Shown piece after piece: positions 23,939 to 30,335 of a stretch of 30,335 nt of DNA (positions are counted from its first letter, which is position 1; the number at the start of each line of letters is the position of its first letter). The notes under the pieces are model-generated. The model did not search any database. It worked only from the letters and a program-made list of their open reading frames with translations, and was not told the origin of the DNA. The stretch spans positions 1-30,335 of the forward strand of contig CAKSRC010000016.1 in assembly GCA_934486915.1 (NCBI GenBank). Direction: 5' to 3'. The stretch is from an uncultured Eubacteriales bacterium. Its GTDB lineage: Bacteria > Bacillota > Clostridia > Oscillospirales > Acutalibacteraceae. The translations under genes and the position numbers were made by a program.

Positions 23939-25681
23939 TTATTTTCCTTCTGTTACCGGCGGAATAAAATTCTCGATTGCATTGCGCAGTTTCGGATGGC
24001 GAATCACAAAATGAATCGACGGAGCCTTTTCCTTGGATACCATGGCCCAATGTCCCTCGTGGATGAGAATTTGAAGATTGCGGAAAGCGTGGATTGAACT
24101 TTGTTTAACTGTATAATTGATGTTTTGCTCGGCAAATACTTTTGTTTCGTTTAGGTGCGCTGCATATTCCTCCTCATTGTACGAAATATCCGTTTCACAG
24201 AATACTCCCGAAAGTTGAAGAACAGGCGGATTTTTATTTATTTCCTCAGCTGTGAGTGTTGAAATTTCATCTACTATAGTCTCGGATTCAAGAATCGTCA
24301 TGACCCGATTCCTTTGTGCGGTAACATATTTTTTAATAGCATCTTTTTGCTCTTTTTCAATGCCATGTCGAACAAGGATACTTTCCAATAGTCTGTTGCT
24401 TATGGTATATAGCGGGGGTGTGGAAAGGATGCTGCGGCGTCGGCCGGATTTCCGAGCATTGGCAAGAAGGAAAGTATTAAGTTCGTTTTCTCGCTCACTG
24501 CGGTAGATGTCCATAAGCGGGTAGGCATTTTTAAGCATCTCGTCTGCCCGTTTCTGATAATATCCCACTTCATGCTTTGATTTGGTGAGATAATATTTTC
24601 CGTCTGCGTGATATCCGGCAATGGCCTCACCTGAAAGTGCGGCGGCACCGGAAACCTTCAAAAAATGCAGAAAGATATTGTTTTGCGCGTTTTTGAAGTA
24701 GTAGGGCGAGATTTGTCCGGTCATATACATCGGAATCCAACTTTCAAGGCCGAGCATCATCTCGTCAAAGGAACGGTCCAAGTTATGTATCTGGTTAAGA
24801 TGCAATCCCTTTTTCAGCATCATGGCCATGCCAAACATCCATTTCTTCGGGAACTCCGGATCTTTTGCCATTTCCTTCATCGGCATATCACTGTACATGG
24901 TTACAGGGGCCATGGATTTGGAAAGCACAGTTGCCTTTAAGAAATCAAGCTCGCTTTGCATCATTTCTTTTATACCGAAATAGGTCTTGGAGGATGGAAG
25001 CTGAAAGGGTACAGACGGTACCTTAAGTTCGTCAAATTTTATGACCTTGATATACTCATTTAAGTCAAATTCATCCAGTTTGTTGAGAAATTTAGAAACG
25101 CTGTAATTTTCTGCTTCAGGTACAGGCTGCTCCAAAAGCCAACTTTTAATCTTTGAATAACGTACCGACAGATCATAGATTTTATCGGCATCGCAGCCGA
25201 TAAGCTCGGCAACAGCAGAAATTTCCGATGCTGCATTCAGCTCTCTGGACACAAACGAAGCAATTGCCGAGGCAAATTGGTCGGCATCACCCGGCTTTCT
25301 TGAACCGTTGCGGATGCGGAAGATAGCAGAGGTATCATAGTTGATATATTGGCTCAGACGCGCCAGGTTGATATTCAGTGTTGCAATGAGTGTGTTGAAG
25401 TTATGCCGTAGTACCTCTTTGTCAGTTGACGAGAAGTCATCACAGGATATAAATGCTTTTCGCACTATTTCCACCGTAATATCCGATATTTCTTTTTGTG
25501 CAGCAACCTTTGCAATAGCACTGCAAAGTTGCTCAAATGGCTTTGTGCCCATCTCCGGAACACGCTTACCGTTTTTATATCGGCTGAATGATGCTGCAGA
25601 TATGCCGGATAAGTTGCAAATGTCCCTTGATGAGCAGGATAACTGCTTGATATATGCATTCAATTTATCACTGAATTTCAT
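23939..25681 (-). CDS. Double-HTH regulator with large C-terminal domain
   Basis: A 580-residue protein beginning with two helix-turn-helix modules of Xre style: the first at about 5-42 (SSRDICNLSGISAASFSRYK), the second at about 95-128 (INLARLSQYINYDTSAIFRI). Both retain the 'S.ISR..NG.R.P' type ending. Residues about 180-580 form a mainly helical domain with no enzyme motif I can identify, probably for sensing or oligomerisation. The gene is divergent from the lipoprotein gene, with about 260 bases between, and a TATAAT (25714-25719, minus strand) lies ahead of its GGGGTAG ribosome site. Base composition is clearly richer in GC than neighbouring core genes, suggesting acquisition. The regulated target is most likely the lipoprotein, which is inference. 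Confidence 0.65.
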   Translation of the reverse strand: MKFSDKLNAYIKQLSCSSRDICNLSGISAASFSRYKNGKRVPEMGTKPFEQLCSAIAKVAAQKEISDITVEIVRKAFISCDDFSSTDKEVLRHNFNTLIATLNINLARLSQYINYDTSAIFRIRNGSRKPGDADQFASAIASFVSRELNAASEISAVAELIGCDADKIYDLSVRYSKIKSWLLEQPVPEAENYSVSKFLNKLDEFDLNEYIKVIKFDELKVPSVPFQLPSSKTYFGIKEMMQSELDFLKATVLSKSMAPVTMYSDMPMKEMAKDPEFPKKWMFGMAMMLKKGLHLNQIHNLDRSFDEMMLGLESWIPMYMTGQISPYYFKNAQNNIFLHFLKVSGAAALSGEAIAGYHADGKYYLTKSKHEVGYYQKRADEMLKNAYPLMDIYRSERENELNTFLLANARKSGRRRSILSTPPLYTISNRLLESILVRHGIEKEQKDAIKKYVTAQRNRVMTILESETIVDEISTLTAEEINKNPPVLQLSGVFCETDISYNEEEYAAHLNETKVFAEQNINYTVKQSSIHAFRNLQILIHEGHWAMVSKEKAPSIHFVIRHPKLRNAIENFIPPVTEGK

Positions 25682-25770
25682 AAATTCTACCCCATTACGA
25701 TTTGTTTAAAATCATTATACAGTATTTTTTCATAAAATAAAAGTGACTTAAAAGGTAAATTTTCAGAAGA

Positions 25771-25850
25771 GTCAATTGACACTTTGAAAAACATACTGAA
25801 ATCGTTTATATATATATGATATAATCACCTTGCGTAATTGTATACGCAAG
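25771..25850 (+). promoter_or_regulatory. Divergent control region with palindrome
   Basis: For the lipoprotein side, a TATAAT at 25820-25825 is the clear -10; no good -35 lies 17 bases ahead (a TTGACA near 25779 is too far). Immediately after it, CTTGCGTA (25829-25836) and TACGCAAG (25843-25850) form a perfect 8-bp inverted repeat with a six-base centre, at or just after the expected transcription start. This could be an operator for the divergent double-HTH regulator, or a stem at the 5' end of the mRNA. Confidence 0.5.
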
Positions 25851-25940
25851 ACCTTAGAAGGTATCGAGGGTATGTCAAATATGATTGTGACAACTTCTAA
25901 TGGGACTACAGCGAACAATAAAGATAGGGAGGAAAATTGT

Positions 25941-27068
25941 ATGAAGGCCAAGAGAATAACAGCCTTTGTCATTGCAGTGGCTATGATGTTGCTTTCCACC
26001 GCATGCGGTAATAAGACCATTGTTAATGATGACGGCACAAAGACCGAGAAGACCGAAGGAAAAGTTAAAGTTACGCAGACGGCCGCCAAGGCCGTGCAAA
26101 CCGAAAAGTACGAAACGGCTGATTTCAGCATTACCATTCCAAAGGGATGGACGGTAACGACCGGGGGAACAAATATCTATCATAGCATTCGAATAAGTGA
26201 CCCGAACGAGCCGCTGAATCAGATGTTTGTTCTTCTTAAGGCGGACCTTCTTCTGCACAGTCAGGCCGGAAAGGACGCTTGGCAGCAGAATTATGCTATG
26301 GGCAACACGCAGGCATCGATTTTTGCTAAGGCACCTGTGCTTGCCAATCCATCTACCGAAGGTTTTTTTAAGATTTTTCCACAGTACACAGCATTTGTAT
26401 CGGATGTAGAGCCTGATTATTCCGGTTATACATTTCCGAACTTCGACGGTTTCAACGTCACTGATCGTTTTGATTCTACAAGCAGTTTAAAATCAGCTGC
26501 ACTGGGTGATGAACTGCTGAGAGCAACATTTACCGATAACGGCAAAGAAGGCGAAGGAATGTTTTCGGCATCTGTCGTTGATTTCGGCAGCTACGCAATC
26601 TCCGGTGGCAATGTGGTAAATTATCAGCTGCAAACGGCAGATGGTGGCTACTATATGGCTTATAACATTGTTGCGATTACTGCGGCAAAAGACACTTTTA
26701 TCGAGTGGGAGAGTGTTTTAACTGATTGTATGAAAACACTTAATTATTCCGACAGTTTCGTTAGTGCTACCAATCAAGCAAGCAATGAAAAAGTTGCTCT
26801 TGCTAAGCAAATCAGTCAGAATTTCAATCAAACGATGGACGACATAATGTCATCGTGGGAAAGTCGCAATAAGAGCCAGGACATTATGAGTCAAAAACAG
26901 AGTGATGCTACCCTTGGTTATGAGCGTGTGTACGATACTGAGACAAATGAGATTTATAAAGCAACCAATGGATTTACTGATGTGTATGATGGCAAACGCT
27001 ACAAGGCGGTAACAGATGACAATATGTATACACAGCCCATCAGCGGTTATATTGAAAAGGTGAACTAA
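25941..27068 (+). CDS. Putative lipoprotein of unknown function
   Basis: The 375-residue product starts at ATG 25941 behind AGGGAGGA; the frame is open from 25830, but that part overlaps the promoter region. The signal peptide ends in LLSTACGNK with C22 as the likely lipidated cysteine, although Leu is at -4 rather than the usual -3. A linker rich in Lys and Thr follows. One domain (about 66-260) begins YETADFSITIPKGWTV, a pattern common to surface-exposed stress or PsbP-like folds. A separate C-terminal block (about 310-375) has WESRNKSQDIMSQKQSD, GYERVYDTETNEIYKATNGF and a final GYIEK. I recognise this C-terminal style from exported clostridial proteins but know no function. It is GC-rich like its divergent regulator. 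Confidence 0.65.
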   Translation: MKAKRITAFVIAVAMMLLSTACGNKTIVNDDGTKTEKTEGKVKVTQTAAKAVQTEKYETADFSITIPKGWTVTTGGTNIYHSIRISDPNEPLNQMFVLLKADLLLHSQAGKDAWQQNYAMGNTQASIFAKAPVLANPSTEGFFKIFPQYTAFVSDVEPDYSGYTFPNFDGFNVTDRFDSTSSLKSAALGDELLRATFTDNGKEGEGMFSASVVDFGSYAISGGNVVNYQLQTADGGYYMAYNIVAITAAKDTFIEWESVLTDCMKTLNYSDSFVSATNQASNEKVALAKQISQNFNQTMDDIMSSWESRNKSQDIMSQKQSDATLGYERVYDTETNEIYKATNGFTDVYDGKRYKAVTDDNMYTQPISGYIEKVN

Positions 27069-27118
27069 ATTCCAAAGAGAGTTCTGTTGTGAATGAAGTC
27101 GCAGAAAGAAGCAAATCA

Positions 27119-27267
27119 ATGAAACCAACATCCATAAAAACAAAGCTGTTAACCATTCTGCTAACCTATGCATGGTGATGTCACAGGTGCCGCTGATGGC
27201 ATTTGCAGTAGATTCAATTGTCAGTAATCAAACAGAGTTGGAGAATGGTACGGGTGACATAACTTGA
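27119..27267 (+). pseudogene. Frameshifted signal-peptide stub of a surface protein
   Basis: ATG 27119 begins MKPTSIKTKLLTILLTYA, a basic start plus hydrophobic core. It hits a TGA after TYAW. A single-base deletion near 27171 explains this: in the next frame the sequence continues MVMSQVPLMAFAVDSIVSNQ, completing a signal peptide (cut at AFA-VD), then TELENGTG. Homology-like sequence ends where the tRNA-derived repeat starts (27246), and a TGA follows at 27265. This is a gene truncated at a recombination junction and then frameshifted. Only the export signal is left, so the family is unknown. Confidence 0.6.
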
Positions 27268-27429
27268 AGGCGACTTTCGCCTTTTATGCCTCCGGCGGCA
27301 CACTTAATCAGTCTATTTATAAACAAATGTAGTTTATCTCTAAGCATGTAAAGCAGGTTCTCGCCTGCTAAACAAAACAAAAAAGAGTATGCAAACCATT
27401 AGGTTTACATACTCTATTATGGTACGGGT
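27246..27429. repeat. tRNA-Leu(TAG)-derived direct repeat, proximal copy
   Basis: About 184 bases matching 23696-23877. It starts with TGGTACGGGTGACATAACTT, a near-perfect copy of the tRNA 3' region (true tRNA: TGGTACGGGTGACAGGACTT), and carries a hairpin AAGGCGA-CTT-TCGCCTT with a T-run, the tRNA terminator stem, and finally the real tRNA 3' end at 27420. Together the two copies place four TGGTAC.. tRNA-end sequences in a row, at 23696, 23868, 27246 and 27420. Confidence 0.82.
27375..27414 (-). terminator. Terminator of tRNA-Leu (TAG)
   Basis: On the minus strand GAGTATGTAAACC-TAAT-GGTTTGCATACTC forms a 13-bp stem with one mismatch, followed by TTTTTTGTTTTG. It begins six bases after the CCA. 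Confidence 0.82.
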
Positions 27430-27503
27430 GACAGGACTTGAACCTGCACGGTTTTGCCACTAGAACCTAAATCTAGCGCGTCTGCCAATTTCGCCACACC
27501 CGC
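27420..27503 (-). tRNA. tRNA-Leu (TAG)
   Basis: An 84-base class II tRNA with encoded CCA. The acceptor GCGGGTG/CACCCGT has a G-U first pair; the anticodon loop TTTAGGT, flanked by CTAGA/TCTAG, presents TAG; the variable arm is TGGCAAAACCGTG; and the T-arm is CAGG-TTCAAGT-CCTG. It reads CUA/CUN codons. Fragments of its 3' end recur at 27246, 23868 and 23696. Confidence 0.95.
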
Positions 27504-27516
27504 TTAGCATATATTT

Positions 27517-27545
27517 ATTATATAATATTAATATTTAAAAGTCAA
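27517..27545 (-). promoter_or_regulatory. Promoter of tRNA-Leu (TAG)
   Basis: On the minus strand TTGACT (27540-27545) and TATAAT (27517-27522) with a 17-base spacer, 13 bases before the tRNA 5' end. It is just downstream of the glgA terminator, so the tRNA is transcribed independently. Confidence 0.85.
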
Positions 27546-27555
27546 TAGTTTTTTT

Positions 27556-27607
27556 AAAAAATAAAATAGGATCAGCAAGTAGTCCGATTTTCACTAGCTG
27601 ATCCTAT
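27556..27607 (-). terminator. Terminator of the glycogen operon
   Basis: On the minus strand ATAGGATCAGC pairs perfectly over 11 bases with GCTGATCCTAT around a 20-base loop, followed by TTTATTTTTT. It lies nine bases after the glgA stop. Confidence 0.8.
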
Positions 27608-27615
27608 AAATATTG

Positions 27616-29043
27616 TTAATCTTCACTCGTTAAAGTTCTATATAGTTTGATATACTCTTTAGCTGAACGGCTCCAACTGTTGTCACATTTCATTGCACGT
27701 TCCATGAGTATCTTCCAACCGGATCGATCATAGTATCCACCTATTGCACGTTTTATGGCATTTAGCATATCGTATGCATCGAAGTTTTTAAATGTAAAAC
27801 CATTACCAAATCCATCGGCACTGTCATGGATAGAATCTCTAAGTCCGCCTGTTTCCCTTACTATTGGGATAGAACCGTATCTAAGTGCTATCATTTGGGA
27901 TAAGCCGCATGGTTCGCTTTTGGACGGCATTAAAAAGATATCGGAAGCTGCGTATATTTTATGTGACAATTCAGGCACATAGCCAAAGCAAGCGCTAAAT
28001 CTTCCTTTATATTTATCCTGCATATATCTAAAGAAACTTTCGTATTCCCAATCTCCTGAACCTAGAATTACAAACTGTATGTTTTCTTCACACATAAGTT
28101 TTTCTAAAACCTCTTTTACCAAGTCAAGCCCTTTGTGTGATACCATTCTTGTAACCATAGCGATAAGAGGGATATCAGGATTTTGATCAAGACAAAGCCT
28201 TTCCTGCAAAGCTTTTTTATTGATAGCCTTGCCGCTTAAATCTTCGGCGCTAAAGTTTGCATATATATTATTATCCGTTGCGGGATTATAAAGGTCTGTA
28301 TCTATACCGTTTAGTATGCCGCAAAGTTTCCAAGAACGTTCTCTTAATATTGGATCCAAACCGTGAGAAAACCAAGGATCTAATAGTTCCCAAGCATAAC
28401 TTGGACTTACAGTTGTAACTCTATTTGCAGTTTCAATTGCACCTTTGACAAAATTAACGCATTTATCGAACTCAACTACCGATAATCTATCCGTGGGGAT
28501 ACCAATAATATCATCTATGAGTTCCATACCATATTTACCTTGATATTGGATATTGTGAATTGTAAATACTGTTTTAATACCCTTGTACCAATCATCATGA
28601 CAATAGAACAAGCTATAGTATACGGGTACTAATGCTGTTTGCCAATCATTTGCATGGATTATGTCGGGTTTAAAGCCTACATGAGGTAAGATTTCCAATG
28701 CAGCTCTTGATAAAAATGCAAAGCGTTCTGCGTCATCAAAGTGGCCATATATACCTTTACGCTTAAAGTAGTATTCATTATCTATGAAGTAATATATAAC
28801 CCCATCGATCCTGGCTTCAAATATGCCGCAATATTGCTTTCGCCAAGAAAGTGGAACATATATACTTTTTATAAATTTCATTGAATCCTTGAGATATTGT
28901 GGAATTTCATCATATAGTGGCATTACAACTCTGCAGCCTACAAGACGTTCTCTAAGTGCATGCGGCAAGGATCCGGCTACATCGCCTAATCCGCCGGATG
29001 CTATAAACGGCAGAGCTTCACTTGTGCAATATAAACATTTCAT
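27616..29043 (-). CDS. glgA: Glycogen synthase (ADP-glucose), GT5 family
   Basis: A 475-residue GT-B glycosyltransferase that adds glucose from ADP-glucose to growing glycogen in the cytoplasm. The N-terminal domain starts with CTSEALPFIASGGLGDVAGS (6-25), the nucleotide-sugar loop. HANDWQTALVP marks the acceptor side. The C-terminal domain has VTRMVSHKGLDLV, with the Arg and Lys that bind the diphosphate, and SEPCGLSQMIALRYGSIPIV, the catalytic-site EPCGL loop. The usual lysine of the KxGGL motif (K15 in the E. coli enzyme) is Ala15 here. AGGAG lies eight bases before the ATG. It is the last gene of glgC-glgD-glgA, 47 bases after glgD. Confidence 0.93.
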   Translation of the reverse strand: MKCLYCTSEALPFIASGGLGDVAGSLPHALRERLVGCRVVMPLYDEIPQYLKDSMKFIKSIYVPLSWRKQYCGIFEARIDGVIYYFIDNEYYFKRKGIYGHFDDAERFAFLSRAALEILPHVGFKPDIIHANDWQTALVPVYYSLFYCHDDWYKGIKTVFTIHNIQYQGKYGMELIDDIIGIPTDRLSVVEFDKCVNFVKGAIETANRVTTVSPSYAWELLDPWFSHGLDPILRERSWKLCGILNGIDTDLYNPATDNNIYANFSAEDLSGKAINKKALQERLCLDQNPDIPLIAMVTRMVSHKGLDLVKEVLEKLMCEENIQFVILGSGDWEYESFFRYMQDKYKGRFSACFGYVPELSHKIYAASDIFLMPSKSEPCGLSQMIALRYGSIPIVRETGGLRDSIHDSADGFGNGFTFKNFDAYDMLNAIKRAIGGYYDRSGWKILMERAMKCDNSWSRSAKEYIKLYRTLTSED

Positions 29044-29090
29044 TTTTATGCTCCTAACTTTTAAATCTTAATAGGTTAAATAAAGGACTA

Positions 29091-30209
29091 TTAAACTGTG
29101 CTTGCTTTGCTTATGTAGACAGGATAGGACTTAAATCCCATTAATGTTCGGCTGTCTTTTATTACTACATCTTTATCAGATATAACGTAGTTTAGATTGC
29201 AGTTTTCACCTATAATGGTGTCTTGCATTAATACGCAGTTTGAGATTTTAGTACCTTTACCTATGTGTACTCCTCTAAATAGGACACTGTTTTCGACTTC
29301 GCCTTCGATAACACAGCCATTAGCTATTGTTGAATTTTTAACTATAGCCTCAGTTCCGTATTTGCCCGGCATATCATCTCTTACCTTTGTGTAAATTGGA
29401 CGGTTACTGCAAAATAGTTGGTGTCTTGCGGATTTTGACATCAAAGACATGTTTGCTTCAAAATAGCTGTTCATAGAAGTAATAACCTTTGAGAAGCCCT
29501 TAAATTCATAGCCGAAAATATTGTATCTATGTACGTTTTGTTGAATAAGATCCCTTTTGAAACTGACTTCATTTTTGCTTATGCATTCAGCCAATAGTTT
29601 AATTAGCAATTTTCTTTTGAGTAAGAACATATTAAGACTGAAGTTGCATGATTTGTTAGTTTGAAGGTCTACGTATATTTCATCTACCTTGGAAGTTTCT
29701 TGATTTAGAGATAAAACGATGGAGTCGTTAATTTTTTCGGGAATAATGCCTCTTTTATATATTATGGTAATATCAGAGTCGTTTTTCACATGCTCTCGAA
29801 CAACATCTTGATAATCTATATTACATACTACATCACAATCTGAGAGCAAAACGTATTCTTCCTTTGAATTTGAGAGGAAATTAGATATAGCAGCTAAGGT
29901 CTTAATGCGATTTGAAAATCTTTCTGAACTATGGCCAAATGGAGGTAGTATGAAAAGTCCGTCTCTTCGTCTTGATAGATCCCAAGCTTTACCTGAACCC
30001 AAATGGTCCATAAGGGATTGATAATTCATTTTTGTAATAACCCCAACTTTATTTATACCGGAATTGACCATGTTAGACAAAGTAAAGTCTATAAGTCTAT
30101 ATCTTCCGCCAAACGGGACAGATCCCATTGTTCGATTATCAGTTAGTTCTCTAATTAGTTCTTCGTGCATATTGGAAAATATAATTCCTAAAACATTGTT
30201 TCCACGCAT
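29091..30209 (-). CDS. glgD: Glucose-1-phosphate adenylyltransferase subunit GlgD
   Basis: The 372-residue GlgD-type partner of ADP-glucose pyrophosphorylase. The N-terminal nucleotidyltransferase fold is visible (VPFGGRYRLIDFTLSNMVNS, then YVLLSDCDVVCNIDY), and a left-handed beta-helix with hexapeptide repeats lies at the C-terminus (IANGCVIEGEVENSVLFRGV). The nucleotide-binding GGxGxRL loop of catalytic GlgC is replaced by FSNMHEELIRELTDNR, as in other GlgD proteins, which are thought to modulate or stabilise GlgC rather than catalyse. Its ribosome site GGAGGTG lies inside the end of glgC, so the two are tightly linked. Confidence 0.93.
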   Translation of the reverse strand: MRGNNVLGIIFSNMHEELIRELTDNRTMGSVPFGGRYRLIDFTLSNMVNSGINKVGVITKMNYQSLMDHLGSGKAWDLSRRRDGLFILPPFGHSSERFSNRIKTLAAISNFLSNSKEEYVLLSDCDVVCNIDYQDVVREHVKNDSDITIIYKRGIIPEKINDSIVLSLNQETSKVDEIYVDLQTNKSCNFSLNMFLLKRKLLIKLLAECISKNEVSFKRDLIQQNVHRYNIFGYEFKGFSKVITSMNSYFEANMSLMSKSARHQLFCSNRPIYTKVRDDMPGKYGTEAIVKNSTIANGCVIEGEVENSVLFRGVHIGKGTKISNCVLMQDTIIGENCNLNYVISDKDVVIKDSRTLMGFKSYPVYISKASTV

Positions 30210-30212
30210 AGA

Positions 30213-30335
30213 CTATTTCACCTCCAAAATATTTTCATCTATCATAGACTTAGGCGGAATTACAACGTTTTCGCCTATAGTTAAGTTATCACCAATAACT
30301 GTGATTCCCCAACTATCAGTACTTTCAACATCTTC
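30213..30335 (-). CDS. glgC: Glucose-1-phosphate adenylyltransferase GlgC, C-terminal end
   Basis: The last 40 codons of a minus-strand gene that enters from the right edge. GITVIGDNLTIGENVVIPP is a beta-helix hexapeptide run typical of the GlgC C-terminus, and the gene ends at a TAG four bases before the glgD start. The identity rests on this short tail plus its position directly upstream of glgD and glgA; the catalytic domain is outside the window. Confidence 0.8.
   Translation of the reverse strand, partial: EDVESTDSWGITVIGDNLTIGENVVIPPKSMIDENILEVK

Overview
The window reads as chromosomal DNA of a low-GC, Gram-positive member of the Clostridia. The reasons are the AT-rich genes with strong GGAGG ribosome sites and frequent TTG starts, a PdaA-type cortex deacetylase (a sporulation trait), VanW, the GlgC/GlgD pair, and hairpin-plus-U terminators after most units. 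The species cannot be named from the sequence alone.

Left part (1-7.2 kb). The window opens inside a YfhO-like membrane protein gene. A scar follows, made of a decayed serine-recombinase fragment and a decayed plus-strand reading frame. Next come three minus-strand genes: a 23S rRNA uridine methyltransferase, a VanW protein and a polysaccharide deacetylase. A plus-strand operon of three secreted proteins follows: a compact zinc-dependent phospholipase C homologue and two small unknown exported proteins, ending at a clear terminator.

Middle (7.2-17.2 kb). A 39-codon minus-strand gene with its own -10, ribosome site and terminator is absent from standard long-ORF views. It is followed by a structured, possibly IS605-derived stretch, a split chromate transporter pair, and what looks like one operon: a Ca2+-type P-ATPase, a membrane-fusion protein, a MacB-type ATPase and a MacB-type permease. 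A sugar-isomerase-like TIM barrel gene and a secreted S41 peptidase converge on a shared terminator. Two tRNA-Ser genes share a canonical promoter.

Accessory part (17.4-27.4 kb). Two different tRNA-Leu genes (GAG and TAG) each carry an imperfect duplication of their 3' flank that includes the last bases of the tRNA. Next to the GAG copy lies a TetR regulator / ABC exporter cassette, with a small gene interrupted by an amber codon, an ATPase and a very large FtsX-type permease with an extracellular coiled coil. Between the two TAG-derived repeats lies a 3.4-kb segment of visibly richer GC. It holds a double-HTH regulator divergent from a lipoprotein, plus a broken signal-peptide gene that stops at the repeat. 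Both segments look like insertions at tRNA-Leu 3' ends, but neither has an integrase. A CrcB fluoride channel gene sits between them.

Right end (27.6-30.3 kb). A minus-strand glycogen operon, glgC (partial)-glgD-glgA, makes ADP-glucose and polymerises it; it ends at a terminator just upstream of the tRNA-Leu(TAG) promoter.
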